From NCBI GenBank assembly GCA_030762175.1, contig CM060841.1, positions 10,606,501 through 10,670,500 on the forward strand: a DNA stretch of 64,000 nt, read 5' to 3'. The DNA comes from Metallyticus violacea. Its lineage: Eukaryota; Arthropoda; Insecta; Mantodea; Metallyticidae. The first letter of the stretch is position 1. Every line of letters starts with the position of its first letter. The notes under the pieces are model-generated. The model saw only the letters and a program-made list of their open reading frames with translations. It was not told where the DNA came from and ran no database searches. Positions 35,755 to 40,899 of the stretch are shown here, one piece after another. The translations under genes and the position numbers were made by a program.

Positions 35755-36151
35755 GAATTTTGTTGTTTTGTTTGTACTGGTATGCGCTTTTGCATTTAAT
35801 GTACATAATCCAGTCTTTTTGCAACCTCTATCCTTCCAAGGCTTTCTTCTTGTTAAGACATTGAGGAGATTTTCTTGTTTGCATGTTCACATCCCATCCC
35901 ATTTCTCCTTGTGCATTTATTGTAATGTATCCCATCTCTCCTTTAAATTCCTTTTAATCCTAGAGTTAACAAATTTTATTATCTTTCTCACATATAAGTT
36001 TGCTTTCCATTATCAACTTAGAAGAGTAGCTATTAAACATTATGTGGTTGTTTTGTTTCAACAGGTGATGTGTATGGCTGGGTCCAGTTCAAAGATTGAT
36101 TTATGTACAAACTTCAGTTACCGAGATCAGATTCTTTCATTAGCTCGTTGA
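14047..36151 (+). CDS. THOC6: THO complex subunit 6 (THOC6), complete six-exon gene
   Basis: THOC6 is a WD40 beta-propeller subunit of the nuclear THO/TREX complex, which couples transcription and splicing to mRNA export. Six exons were read by eye: 14047-14150, 16542-16763, 17646-17813, 20251-20413, 25443-25679 and 36065-36151. All introns begin GT and end AG. Split codons match at each border (phases 2, 2, 2, 0, 0), and the exons total 981 nt, or 326 residues plus TGA; vertebrate THOC6 is about 340. Recognisable segments are the N-terminal FSPCGNHLLVGNIYG blade, GEITGWDWK in exon 2, a GHEDYIHS..SGSEDGTVKLWD repeat across exons 3 and 4 (LWD at residues 180-182), CGGGPRLSLWHLRS in exon 5, and a C-terminal YRDQILSLAR. 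Introns are 2.4, 0.9, 2.4, 5.0 and 10.4 kb and are full of transposon relics. No disabling change was seen in the exons. Identity rests on family recognition, without alignment. Confidence 0.93.
14608..16175 (+). mobile_element. LINE (jockey/CR1-like) remnant with reverse transcriptase, 5'-truncated
   Basis: This lies in THOC6 intron 1. The frame from about 14621 to 15274 encodes an RT core: PTFSKVFEKVMYNRLYHYLE, SDQFGFRKGISTENAI, FCDLAKAFDCVNHEIL, HGVPQGSVLGSLLFLIYIND and FADDTSILI (catalytic Asp pair at 15100-15105). A TAG at 15272 and a TGA near 15554 interrupt the rest, which still reads KFLGLIIDNHLNWKYHI and ALVMLESIKTLKVVYYAYFN. The endonuclease and ORF1 are missing, as in typical 5'-truncated insertions. 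The 3' end is near CTAAACTAAACTAATT. The copy is inactive. Confidence 0.85.
16542..16763 (+). CDS. THOC6: THOC6 exon 2
   Basis: The exon follows the acceptor TGCTTACAG and ends at the donor GTATGA. It encodes residues 35-108 and contributes two bases of codon 109. It carries EKFLLVGLVGEITGWDWKTI, the blade with the GEITGWDWK signature of the family, and ends in SWSIQIPTT. The intron upstream contains a 1.5 kb LINE remnant. Confidence 0.92.
16862..16925 (-). mobile_element. SINE family A, 3' fragment
   Basis: GTGTTTAATACCCATTTTCA and TGAGACATCACAGGAGGTGG match the tail end of family A. It sits just after THOC6 exon 2. Confidence 0.6.
17255..17335 (+). mobile_element. SINE family B, 3' fragment
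   Basis: TTATTGGCCATTTTACACC, GAATTGAATGGGACACTAAT and GAGATATTAAATAGCATTCA, with a (TAAA) tail, match the 3' end of family B. It lies in THOC6 intron 2. Confidence 0.6.
17646..17813 (+). CDS. THOC6: THOC6 exon 3
   Basis: The exon lies between the acceptor TTTATAG and the donor GTAAGT and covers residues 109-164. It reads DALEKPDVNAMLFSKEKG, then an AGCGDNKIYIFNVEDGKLVRT blade and GHEDYIHSIHI, the start of the next WD repeat. The last two bases (TT) join T of exon 4 to make Phe165. Confidence 0.94.
17814..19790. other. THOC6 intron 3, unassigned part
   Basis: AT-rich intron sequence. A less AT-rich stretch near 18480-18850 has short open runs on the plus strand but no recognised similarity. 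Confidence 0.5.
19795..20120 (+). mobile_element. SINE-like element, family C
   Basis: A tRNA-like head with a recognisable B box (GAGGTCCGGGTTCGATTTCT) is followed by a GC-richer body (CACCCAGCCCCACGAGGACA, GTGCCGGCATGCAGATCACA, AAGGCTCACCCCGGCTTAGG). No second copy is present in the window, so the assignment rests on the head and composition. It ends about 130 bp before THOC6 exon 4. Confidence 0.55.
20251..20413 (+). CDS. THOC6: THOC6 exon 4 (WD repeat)
   Basis: The acceptor is CTTGTTTCAG and the donor GTAAGT. It encodes residues 165-219, GTQLASGSEDGTVKLWDIRD (a textbook WD40 strand with its LWD) followed by RPELGKWIGAV and DDWL. It ends in phase 0. Confidence 0.95.
20755..21340 (-). pseudogene. 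Penelope-like element remnant (endonuclease C-terminus plus 3' end)
   Basis: The minus strand reads NIKYKQLEKSAVALHFWIEN, TAELSTWEKIYIYKYKYKDN, MNFDTSSGENIKFITPPPEQ and ITHSHSI. It matches, piece by piece, the plus-strand frame at 23110-23385. The H..W...D/H pattern and W-K-Y..MN.D.G tail suit the end of a Penelope GIY-YIG endonuclease. The coding part is followed by a hammerhead-like motif (CTGACGA at 20834-20828) and AAGTAAGTGGAGC. Stops and frameshifts are present. It lies in THOC6 intron 4. Confidence 0.65.
21739..22080 (-). pseudogene. Possible hAT-like (DUF4371-type) transposase fragment
   Basis: A 113-codon open run reads SSLNKGNYLELLYFLAEEEH, then GAFKGMSSNKQIQITQCIEE and ITKERSTIKQKTFLSVAFVV. 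The N-x-G-N-x-x-E-L/F and F-K/R-G-x-S-x-x-Q-x-x-x-x-x-C order resembles hAT-derived DUF4371 proteins, but the DE-TD part expected next is not seen. It could be an unrelated open frame. Confidence 0.35.
22901..23538 (+). mobile_element. Penelope-like deletion derivative flanked by inverted pLTR-like arms
   Basis: Left arm 22901-23040 and right arm 23355-23497 are inverted copies. The inner segment encodes NIKYKQIEKSAVAYHFWTQN, then HDIINKAKLFKSAQGPTELA, TWEKTYTHKYKDSIMNFDIA and KFITPPPQQNVHSHRSTNDP, ending in VEL and TAG at 23383. The hammerhead-like core (CTGAAGA 23391-23397, GAAA 23416-23419) starts directly after the stop, as expected for a Penelope pLTR. An open frame running through the left arm into the coding part is partly an artefact of the inverted arm. 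It lies in THOC6 intron 4. Confidence 0.7.
23963..25245 (-). mobile_element. mariner element with terminal inverted repeats, decayed transposase
   Basis: The ends are GGGCAGGGTAAAAAGTTCTC at 23963 and, inverted, GGGCAAGGTGAAAAGTTCTT at 25244. On the minus strand the pieces run in mariner order: RFVTVNQKWAHHYTINKTAI (catalytic first Asp position reads N-Q), then PKKVNSMSSAGKVMPKVFWD (continuing AKGFFILI), TTKVPWQWEKLRELKYKLLE and HPPYSPYLALSDIHLFPHLK. Stops and frameshifts separate them. About 1.28 kb is the normal length for a mariner. It lies just upstream of THOC6 exon 5, in intron 4. Confidence 0.85.
25443..25679 (+). CDS. THOC6: THOC6 exon 5
   Basis: The acceptor is TTGTTTCAG and the donor GTAAGA; both ends are phase 0. 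It encodes residues 220-298, LCGGGPRLSLWHLRSLDVS, then two further blades that include MAGGASPYFYHL and PSSSTAIYSVVY. DDWL of exon 4 plus LCGGGP reproduces the conserved WL/V-CGGGP join of the family. Confidence 0.95.
26003..26236 (+). mobile_element. SINE family A (5'-truncated)
   Basis: The B box GGGGTTCGATTCCCACCAGG, TGTCAGGTTTTCCTTATTGC, AAATTTATCATTTCATTTAT, GATGCCTCAGAAGTAAAAAT and ACACTATTAAAAAAAG follow the family order. The copy is diverged. It lies in THOC6 intron 5. Confidence 0.75.
26350..26560 (+). mobile_element. SINE-like element, family D
   Basis: The tRNA-like head GCTGGTGCCATGGTCTGAAG (A-box-like) and CAGCCCAGGTTTAATTCCAG (B-box-like) precede a body with GGCACCTGTGCAGGTTTTCT. 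It is a single copy here, so the family assignment is tentative. Confidence 0.45.
26801..27028. repeat. Tandem duplication, 114 bp unit, two copies
   Basis: Copy 1 is 26801-26914 and copy 2 is 26915-27028. Both start ACAGG.TTGTCTCT.TCAGT and contain AATTAGAGGATGAGGAAATA and TATTTTTTAAACATTGA. Fewer than ten differences were counted by eye. It lies in THOC6 intron 5. Confidence 0.9.
27206..27890. mobile_element. PIF/Harbinger-type MITE with 24-bp inverted repeats and TAA duplication
   Basis: The left end GGGCTGGTTTCATCAACAGA (continuing TGTT) is matched inverted at the right end by AACATCTGTTAATGAAACCA plus GCCC, with one mismatch. TAA flanks both sides (27203-27205 and 27891-27893). Length is 685 bp and there is no coding capacity. 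A 3-bp TAA/TTA target and a GGG start are typical of PIF/Harbinger. Internal words related to the ends (TTAGTTGATGAAACAGAATA) suggest sub-terminal repeats. It lies in THOC6 intron 5. Confidence 0.85.
28133..28280. repeat. Short palindrome of the Penelope pLTR type
   Basis: ATTGATATCATTGTATGATT...CACACTCTTACTTC is followed closely by its reverse complement (GAAGCTTTAAGAGTGTGTAG...CATACAATGATATCAAT). The left side carries the extra flank GGAACTTGCACAGTGAAGCC that is also seen at 39710 and, inverted, at 23510. The hammerhead part has been lost from the centre. Confidence 0.8.
28940..32225 (+). mobile_element. LINE remnant with ORF1, endonuclease and RT traces
   Basis: In order: an ORF1-like frame from ATG 28974 with a 2A-like GGVEQNLGP and a Lys/Glu-rich coiled-coil stretch (29040-29350); a basic region (29565-29880); an endonuclease trace with LDLLIMGDFNAIVGE (30437-30481); RT pieces LYFLFTDLEKAFSTI (about 31232), NRIDLRQGCKLSLVLFT (about 31420), and EIEVVRKFAYLRIKLNSSGK (31733 on); and a C-terminal APSGVALMELGWVGRKD. 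Frameshifts and stops are frequent. A (GA)n tract interrupts it at 30897. It occupies 3.3 kb of THOC6 intron 5. The clade is not certain. Confidence 0.75.
30897..30961. repeat. (GA)n microsatellite followed by poly-G
   Basis: About 27 GA units, then GTGGGGGGGGG. It sits inside the LINE remnant, so it arose or expanded after insertion. Confidence 0.95.
32400..33320 (+). pseudogene. mariner-family transposase remnant (Mos1-like pattern)
   Basis: Reading across frames: LAEILGISYGTTHKYLK (helix-turn-helix), CAKWVPKDADS, QEDAEFFFKVIIAEWSF (the ITGDESW position reads IIAEWSF), MVISFFYIQGMV, YYRDILKILQGHITCKRP, MMHNDNARCSLQ (second Asp, HNDNA), SPFLYSDLAPCDFSS (third Asp) and LSKNEYQLVFEVWHKCWGRC. 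The order is complete, but stops and frameshifts are many. Terminal repeats were not identified. Confidence 0.75.
33330..34130. other. THOC6 intron 5, unassigned
   Basis: No recognised repeat or coding similarity; AT-rich with short frames. Confidence 0.45.
34340..34780 (+). pseudogene. Tc1/mariner-superfamily transposase remnant
   Basis: Across frames: HLQQDGATCHIQK (second catalytic Asp; usual QQDGATCHT), MEFLEEMFDVHLISKGLRPP, FFFWLF.KDVY (usual DFFLWGFLKDRVY) and KKMVDISNSF. It is the same transposase type as at 3080 and 55853. The first catalytic region is missing or unreadable. Confidence 0.6.
35045..35322 (+). mobile_element. SINE family B, nearly complete
   Basis: The head CTTGCCTCCTAAACCCAAGA, the B box GCGGGTTCGAACCCGGCCAG, the body GGCTTCCTTCGGAAGGGAAG and ACATTTACGGCACGAAAAAG, and a tail GAGCGTCCATAAAAATAAAT are present. 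It closely resembles the 58075 and 63290 copies, so it is fairly young. It lies about 740 bp before THOC6 exon 6. Confidence 0.88.
35713..35753. repeat. (ATT)n microsatellite
   Basis: About 13 uninterrupted ATT units in THOC6 intron 5, 310 bp before exon 6. Confidence 0.95.
36065..36151 (+). CDS. THOC6: THOC6 exon 6 (C-terminus and stop)
   Basis: The acceptor is TTTCAACAG. The exon codes for VMCMAGSSSKIDLCTNFSYR and then DQILSLAR, followed by TGA at 36149-36151. The AGSSSKIDLCTN..YR pattern matches the last blade and tail of THOC6. It is separated from exon 5 by the 10.4 kb intron 5. Confidence 0.9.
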   Translation: MMCMAGSSSKIDLCTNFSYRDQILSLAR

Positions 36152-36221
36152 AGTGATTCCTAATTTTTTATATGACTACTGATGATAGCTTCTGGAGCTG
36201 TTTTAAAAATTTGTTGTTCAA

Positions 36222-36227
36222 AATAAA
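36222..36227 (+). promoter_or_regulatory. THOC6 polyadenylation signal
   Basis: AATAAA lies 71 bp after the THOC6 stop codon in a short AT-rich 3' UTR. It is the first such hexamer downstream. A second, weaker option is near 36448, inside a SINE tail. Confidence 0.6.
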
Positions 36228-36394
36228 ATATTTATACAGAAGTAAAAGTTTTTTTTATATGTCAAACCCTTACTGTATCCTAAAAAATGCTCATGATAGC
36301 TTGCACTGTAAAACTTAATATAGTGGCTTCAATGTTAATGCATCTGTGAACAAACCTAATGCTCAAAGATATGTGCATTCTCCTCCTTGTTGCA

Positions 36395-36455
36395 CACCCT
36401 AAATTGAATAGATGCTAATGACCAAAGATTTTAAAGAAAGTCCTTAAATAAAATA
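36395..36455 (+). mobile_element. SINE family B, 3' fragment
   Basis: CACACCCTAAATTGAATAGA, TGCTAATGACC and AAAGTCCTTAAATAAAATAA correspond to the family B 3' end. It lies just after the THOC6 polyadenylation signal. Confidence 0.55.
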
Positions 36456-37389
36456 AAACTAACATAAATCTATCCATCTCCTTTTGGGGAAAGGGGGGAA
36501 TGAATTCTTGATGGACAGGAAATGTGCATTTTAGGATTCTGCAACAGCACATGCAACTGATGATTCCATGAACAAACTATTGTTAATCTTCTGAGTCAAA
36601 TTATTTGAACACACTTTTTGGCTTCACTCACGAAATTTATTCAGGACTTGGTTTCATGGTCCCTTGTTCACATCCTCAGCTGTTAAACTACTGTTCAATC
36701 ATTCAATGAAGTTGGGTTGGTAGGTATCTGGGTTGCCTTTGATGGTCTTGCAATAAACTTACATAAAGAGCTGTCTGGGATGTTAAAATTCATTAAATTT
36801 TGCTCATATATTTTTTTTTATGTAAATCCTTTACCATATGTTTAATGCTTTATGCCTATATTTCTCTGTATTTCCTACACAAATTATTTCACAACCGCGA
36901 CATTCGAATAAATTCCATAGTTTTTCTCTTATGGCCTGGTATCTGTTTTGTTTAATTTCAATAAATTTTTCATACTGTATCAGTTTTGAGGTGTTAAGAT
37001 GGTATTGTACTAACTGAAAAATGTTTGATATTTCTTTTTGACTACTAAGTGAAGATTTAAAAAAAATAAAAAATAATAAAAAAACATTCCATGCTAAATC
37101 ACTCAAAATTGTGTTTTGTTTAATTCTTTTCTGTTTTTGAAATTTTTAATTTTTTTGTTAAAAAAGCATCTGTTGGCTGAAACAATTTGATTGAGCAGCT
37201 TGTATTATATGTAGATATTCCTTCTTATATTCTTTTTTGTTCAGTAGTATAACAAAAATATGTAAGATGCTTTAAACTTGTAAACCTGCAAGAGCCTACA
37301 GTTAAATTCACTATCAAAACTGAAACAAAATATATTACCATTTTTAGATAAGAAGAGAATAAAATGTAATTATAAACTTGAATTCAGCA

Positions 37390-37870
37390 ATTACAGGAAA
37401 GACACACCTACAGACAATTATATCAAAGCCTATAGTTTCAATCCTAGATCATATAAAGAAACAGCATGACTAGTAAATATACCAATAAAGCCATAAGGTT
37501 GAAGGAACATTAAAGAAATGTTCTTTACAAGCTAATAGAAAATATTCTTAAGGCTCAGGGTAGGCAACATATGAAAAATCAGCCATAGCAAACCATTTCT
37601 GGCAAAAAAGAAAAACCATGAATTCCAAAATGAACCAAAGCTCTTCAAAAACCCATACAGTTAATAGCTTGAGAAAATATATTCATAAACTAAAACAAGG
37701 AAAACTTAGTTAATTTTGATCTTCCAAACAATAGTAACCTCATTATTAAATTTGTTGAATCTACAGAGTGACAACTTAATACTATGCTGTGAAGCTGACT
37801 TTGGAACCTAGCTGATGATGAAGGCAACTGCCTTTGAAATATGTCCAAGTAAGTGGAACAAAATTAATGA
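37390..37870 (+). pseudogene. Penelope-like element remnant with hammerhead-like 3' end
   Basis: Across frames: KPIVSILDHIKKQHD, EKSAIANHFWQKRK, KLFKNPYS and LEKIYS..TKTRK, parallel to EKSAVAYHFWTQN...KLFKSAQ..TWEKTY in the 22901 copy. A canonical hammerhead core follows: CTGATGA at 37812-37818, stem AAGGC/GCCTT, GAAA at 37836-37839, ATATGT, then C at 37845. AAGTAAGTGGAAC comes after. It lies in the THOC6-Dlish intergenic region. Confidence 0.6.
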
Positions 37871-38759
37871 AATTTGGGTGATTTACTTATAAAGGGTTGC
37901 AGTAATATAATGTATTTCACTGTGAAAATTTCTGCTATTTAAAACTACTAACTATAGTTTATTTCTATATTATAATCAAAAGTTGCTAACCCAAGAAAGC
38001 TTTTGATTTTGTACAACAAAAAATATAGTACATATGCCACATGTATTCACTGACCAAGTATGCTTTGCCATGTTGTAGTAAATATTTCAGAACACCATGT
38101 TATTAAACAGATACAAAATTTATAGAAAACACAATAACATTTTAATTACTCCATTATTCTATATAGATGGTAATATTCTGACATATATTAGAGAAAATGA
38201 CAAAAACGATAATCTTACCAAAATGTTTCAACTAAGCAGCATAGGTTTTGCTTGACAATTGATTTTGTAATAAATATGTAGAGTTTGATGACTCATGCAT
38301 TAATGATTGCATATAAATAATGAATGAATTTGAGTTATAAATGTAATTCTGCACAATCAATCATTTTCAACCACATCTTTCCAGTAGTAATATTTTTTGT
38401 GCTTGTAATTTCTGTACAGTACAAGAAGGTTACTGAACTATCTGTTTGCACTTGAGATTATTAAAGAGATAGTTTACACCTATAAAAAAAATTTTGAAGG
38501 GGATAGACCAAAATCTATATTATATATAAAGACCTAAGTTTATTGTTGCTAAATCTGTTTTTATAGCCTCTAAATTAGGATTTAGGGCATACTAAACATT
38601 TTATTGCATAGCTTTGTAACACCTAAAGTTTTTGGATATCTACTGCAGCAGCAGTGCTCTATAAATATTAGTTTACTTCTGATGTCAATGTGTAATTTGT
38701 CATCTACCTATGATTTATTAACTACTCTTTTTGTGAGTATTCTGCTTAAGCATTTTTCA

Positions 38760-38760
<1 letters not shown>

Positions 38761-38845
<85 letters not shown>
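38761..38845. repeat. Compound (ATT)n-(ATC)n microsatellite
   Basis: About 14 ATT units switch cleanly to about 14 ATC units. It is intergenic between THOC6 and Dlish. Confidence 0.95.
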
Positions 38846-39694
38846 AGACTGTGTAATCACAGTAATGTTTTACTCTCAGTATCCTGGATTAGAATTATAC
38901 TTAATGACTTTCCTTCTTTGGTCAGATAATTATGCATATACAATATTTTTGTGCATCAGCTCTGGATATAACTGGTGACTGTTACACATGACTATTTGCA
39001 TCCTTAGGATTTTTACAAATTTATCTGCATTTGAAGAAATGGAGTAATTTCCAACAGAAGTTTTTGGGAATAAGATAAATTTATGTTCAAAGAATAAATG
39101 TAAAGAAATGGGAACTTATTTAGGGAAAATGAAGAAATGTGGGCTATGGGGGCTTAATAATGAAATTATAAAAATTAAGTATGTGAAAAATTATTAGAGA
39201 TAATTACTTTAATTAATGGCATCAAATATCCTGATAATCACATTGTTGTGGATATTGGATATGTAAGAAAATCAACTAAATTGGGACAAAATGTTAGTAG
39301 AAAGATTTATAACTAATGAATGTAAATAATAAAGGATGATAGTTTACTGTATATTTATACTGAATACTGAAAAAAAAGCATTCATTCATACAAATTGTGA
39401 TATCATCTAAATAGATAACTGATGGTATAATATTTTTACTGAAAATAGACAACTCATGGTCATGGAATCCACCCTGCCATGCACCACTACCTTCATCATG
39501 CTATTTTGTCCAGTGAACAGCAAGCAGCATGACTGGAGATTTCCAACTCTTCCGTGGTTTATTCACTTCTTTTGAATGTAATTTGTTCATAACATAATGA
39601 CTAAAATGACATAAAATAATGGTATCAGATCATTAGAAAATTTATTCATGAAGTGTGCAGCTTCATCAAGGGTCTAGAAAACATTGAAAATTAA

Positions 39695-40006
39695 TTACTT
39701 AAATGTAAACTGGAACTTGCACAGTGAAGCCAATCATATTAATTGATATCATTGTATGATTCAGTTGAACTACACACTCTTAAAGCTTCACTTACTTTTC
39801 ATAAATGTATGGAACCGGTTTCAAGAACATTTTGTTCCCATCTTCAGCCATGCTAAAGTTCAACTGAACTTTAGCATGAAGTTGAACTTTAGCATGGCTG
39901 AAGATGGGAACAAAATGTTCTCGAAACCGGTTCCATACATTTATGAAAAGTAAGTGAAGCTTTAAGAGTGTGTAGTTCAACTGAATCATACAATGATATC
40001 AATTAA
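39695..40006. mobile_element. Foldback palindrome of inverted Penelope pLTR-like arms
   Basis: The arms 39741-39863 and 39885-40006 are near-perfect reverse complements, which is why the same 65-residue frame can be read on both strands. Each arm holds a hammerhead-like core: plus strand CTGAAGA 39898-39904, GAAA 39923-39926, ACCGGT 39926-39931; minus strand about 39852-39803. The centre has an extra copy of GTTGAACTTTAGCATG. The left flank from 39695 carries GGAACTTGCACAGTGAAGCC, as in the other copies. Confidence 0.85.
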
Positions 40007-40610
40007 TTGAAAATTAAGTTTATACATTTCTTCAGAATATACAAAAACTCACTGCGGAAGCATGTCATGTATCAACAAAAACAGTGCAATCAATGCATAT
40101 GTACAAAGTGCCATTGCCAACCAGAAATTTCAGGATCATCCTTTTCATCACCAAATAAAAACATAATTCACAGAAAAAAGGTTACATCATTAGATGATTT
40201 CAAGAAAGACATTATACACTGTTCAGTCCAAGAATTTTATGTTTGTGATAAATATCTTAATTGTTAAAAAAATGGGATACCTTAGTTTTAATGAACAGAA
40301 TGAATTAGTATTGTCAGTACAATCCCATTTAACTATTATGGGTTCAGATTAAGTTATCTGATAAAGATTCTACGTTTGAAAGGATGTAAGAGAATCATTT
40401 GAAGATGCAATAAAACATATTAAAGTAGAAAATTGGGATAAAATCTGATGAATAGAGCTTCAAAAAAGAAGGAATGTCAGATGAACCTATTGAAAGGACT
40501 CTTCCAAATTTACGTGATGAAAGTGATGACAGTTCTAGTGAAAATGACTATCTTGGTGAACAAGAGATAGCGACCATTGATCTTGCTACTTGGTAAATCA
40601 CTTTATTGAA
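40007..40610 (+). pseudogene. Internally deleted DDE-transposase-like remnant (tentative)
   Basis: An N-terminal piece, RKKVTSLDDFKKDIIHCSVQ plus EFYVCDKY, and a C-terminal piece, VRESFEDAIKHIKVENWDKI, followed by an acidic stretch (DEPIERTLPNLRDESDDSSS), match the two ends of an insect DDE-superfamily protein type with a SLDDFDK...V..FY start and an acidic tail. The catalytic middle is absent. It sits between two pLTR palindromes. Confidence 0.4.
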
Positions 40611-40677
40611 TGTAGTAATATAATTAGTATTTTAAAAAAATAAAATCCATTTCCTCTGTAAATTAATCTATATGTAA

Positions 40678-40880
40678 TTGATATTATTGTATGATTTAAT
40701 TGAACTACACTCTCTTAATGCTTCACTTGTCATAATGTATAGAACCGGTTTCAAGAACCACATGTTCTTGAAACTGGTTCTATACATTATGAAAAGTAAG
40801 TGAAGCATTAAGAGTGTGCAGTTCAACTAAATCATACAGTAATATCAATTATATGATTGGCCTTCTTGTGTAAGTTCCAT
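40678..40880. mobile_element. Foldback palindrome, diverged Penelope pLTR pair
   Basis: GATATTATTGTATGATTTAA...GTATAGAACCGGTTTCAAGA is mirrored by TCTTGAAACTGGTTCTATAC...AATCATACAGTAATATCAAT. The loop is only about 10 bp. GAAAC.GGTTC survives but CTGANGA has been deleted from the centre. The flank on the right (TATGATTGGCCTTCTTGTGT, AAGTTCC) matches the other copies. Confidence 0.8.
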
Positions 40881-40899
40881 TTTCCATTTTAATTTTAAT

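Noticed and set aside
38604..38978. 124-codon frame
   Set aside because: Driven by the ATT/ATC microsatellite (poly-Ile).
39756..39989. Same 65-residue frame (MIQLNYTLLKLHLLFINVWN...) readable on both strands
   Set aside because: It is the translation of a palindrome's arms, not a gene; the related frame start at 22915 has the same cause.
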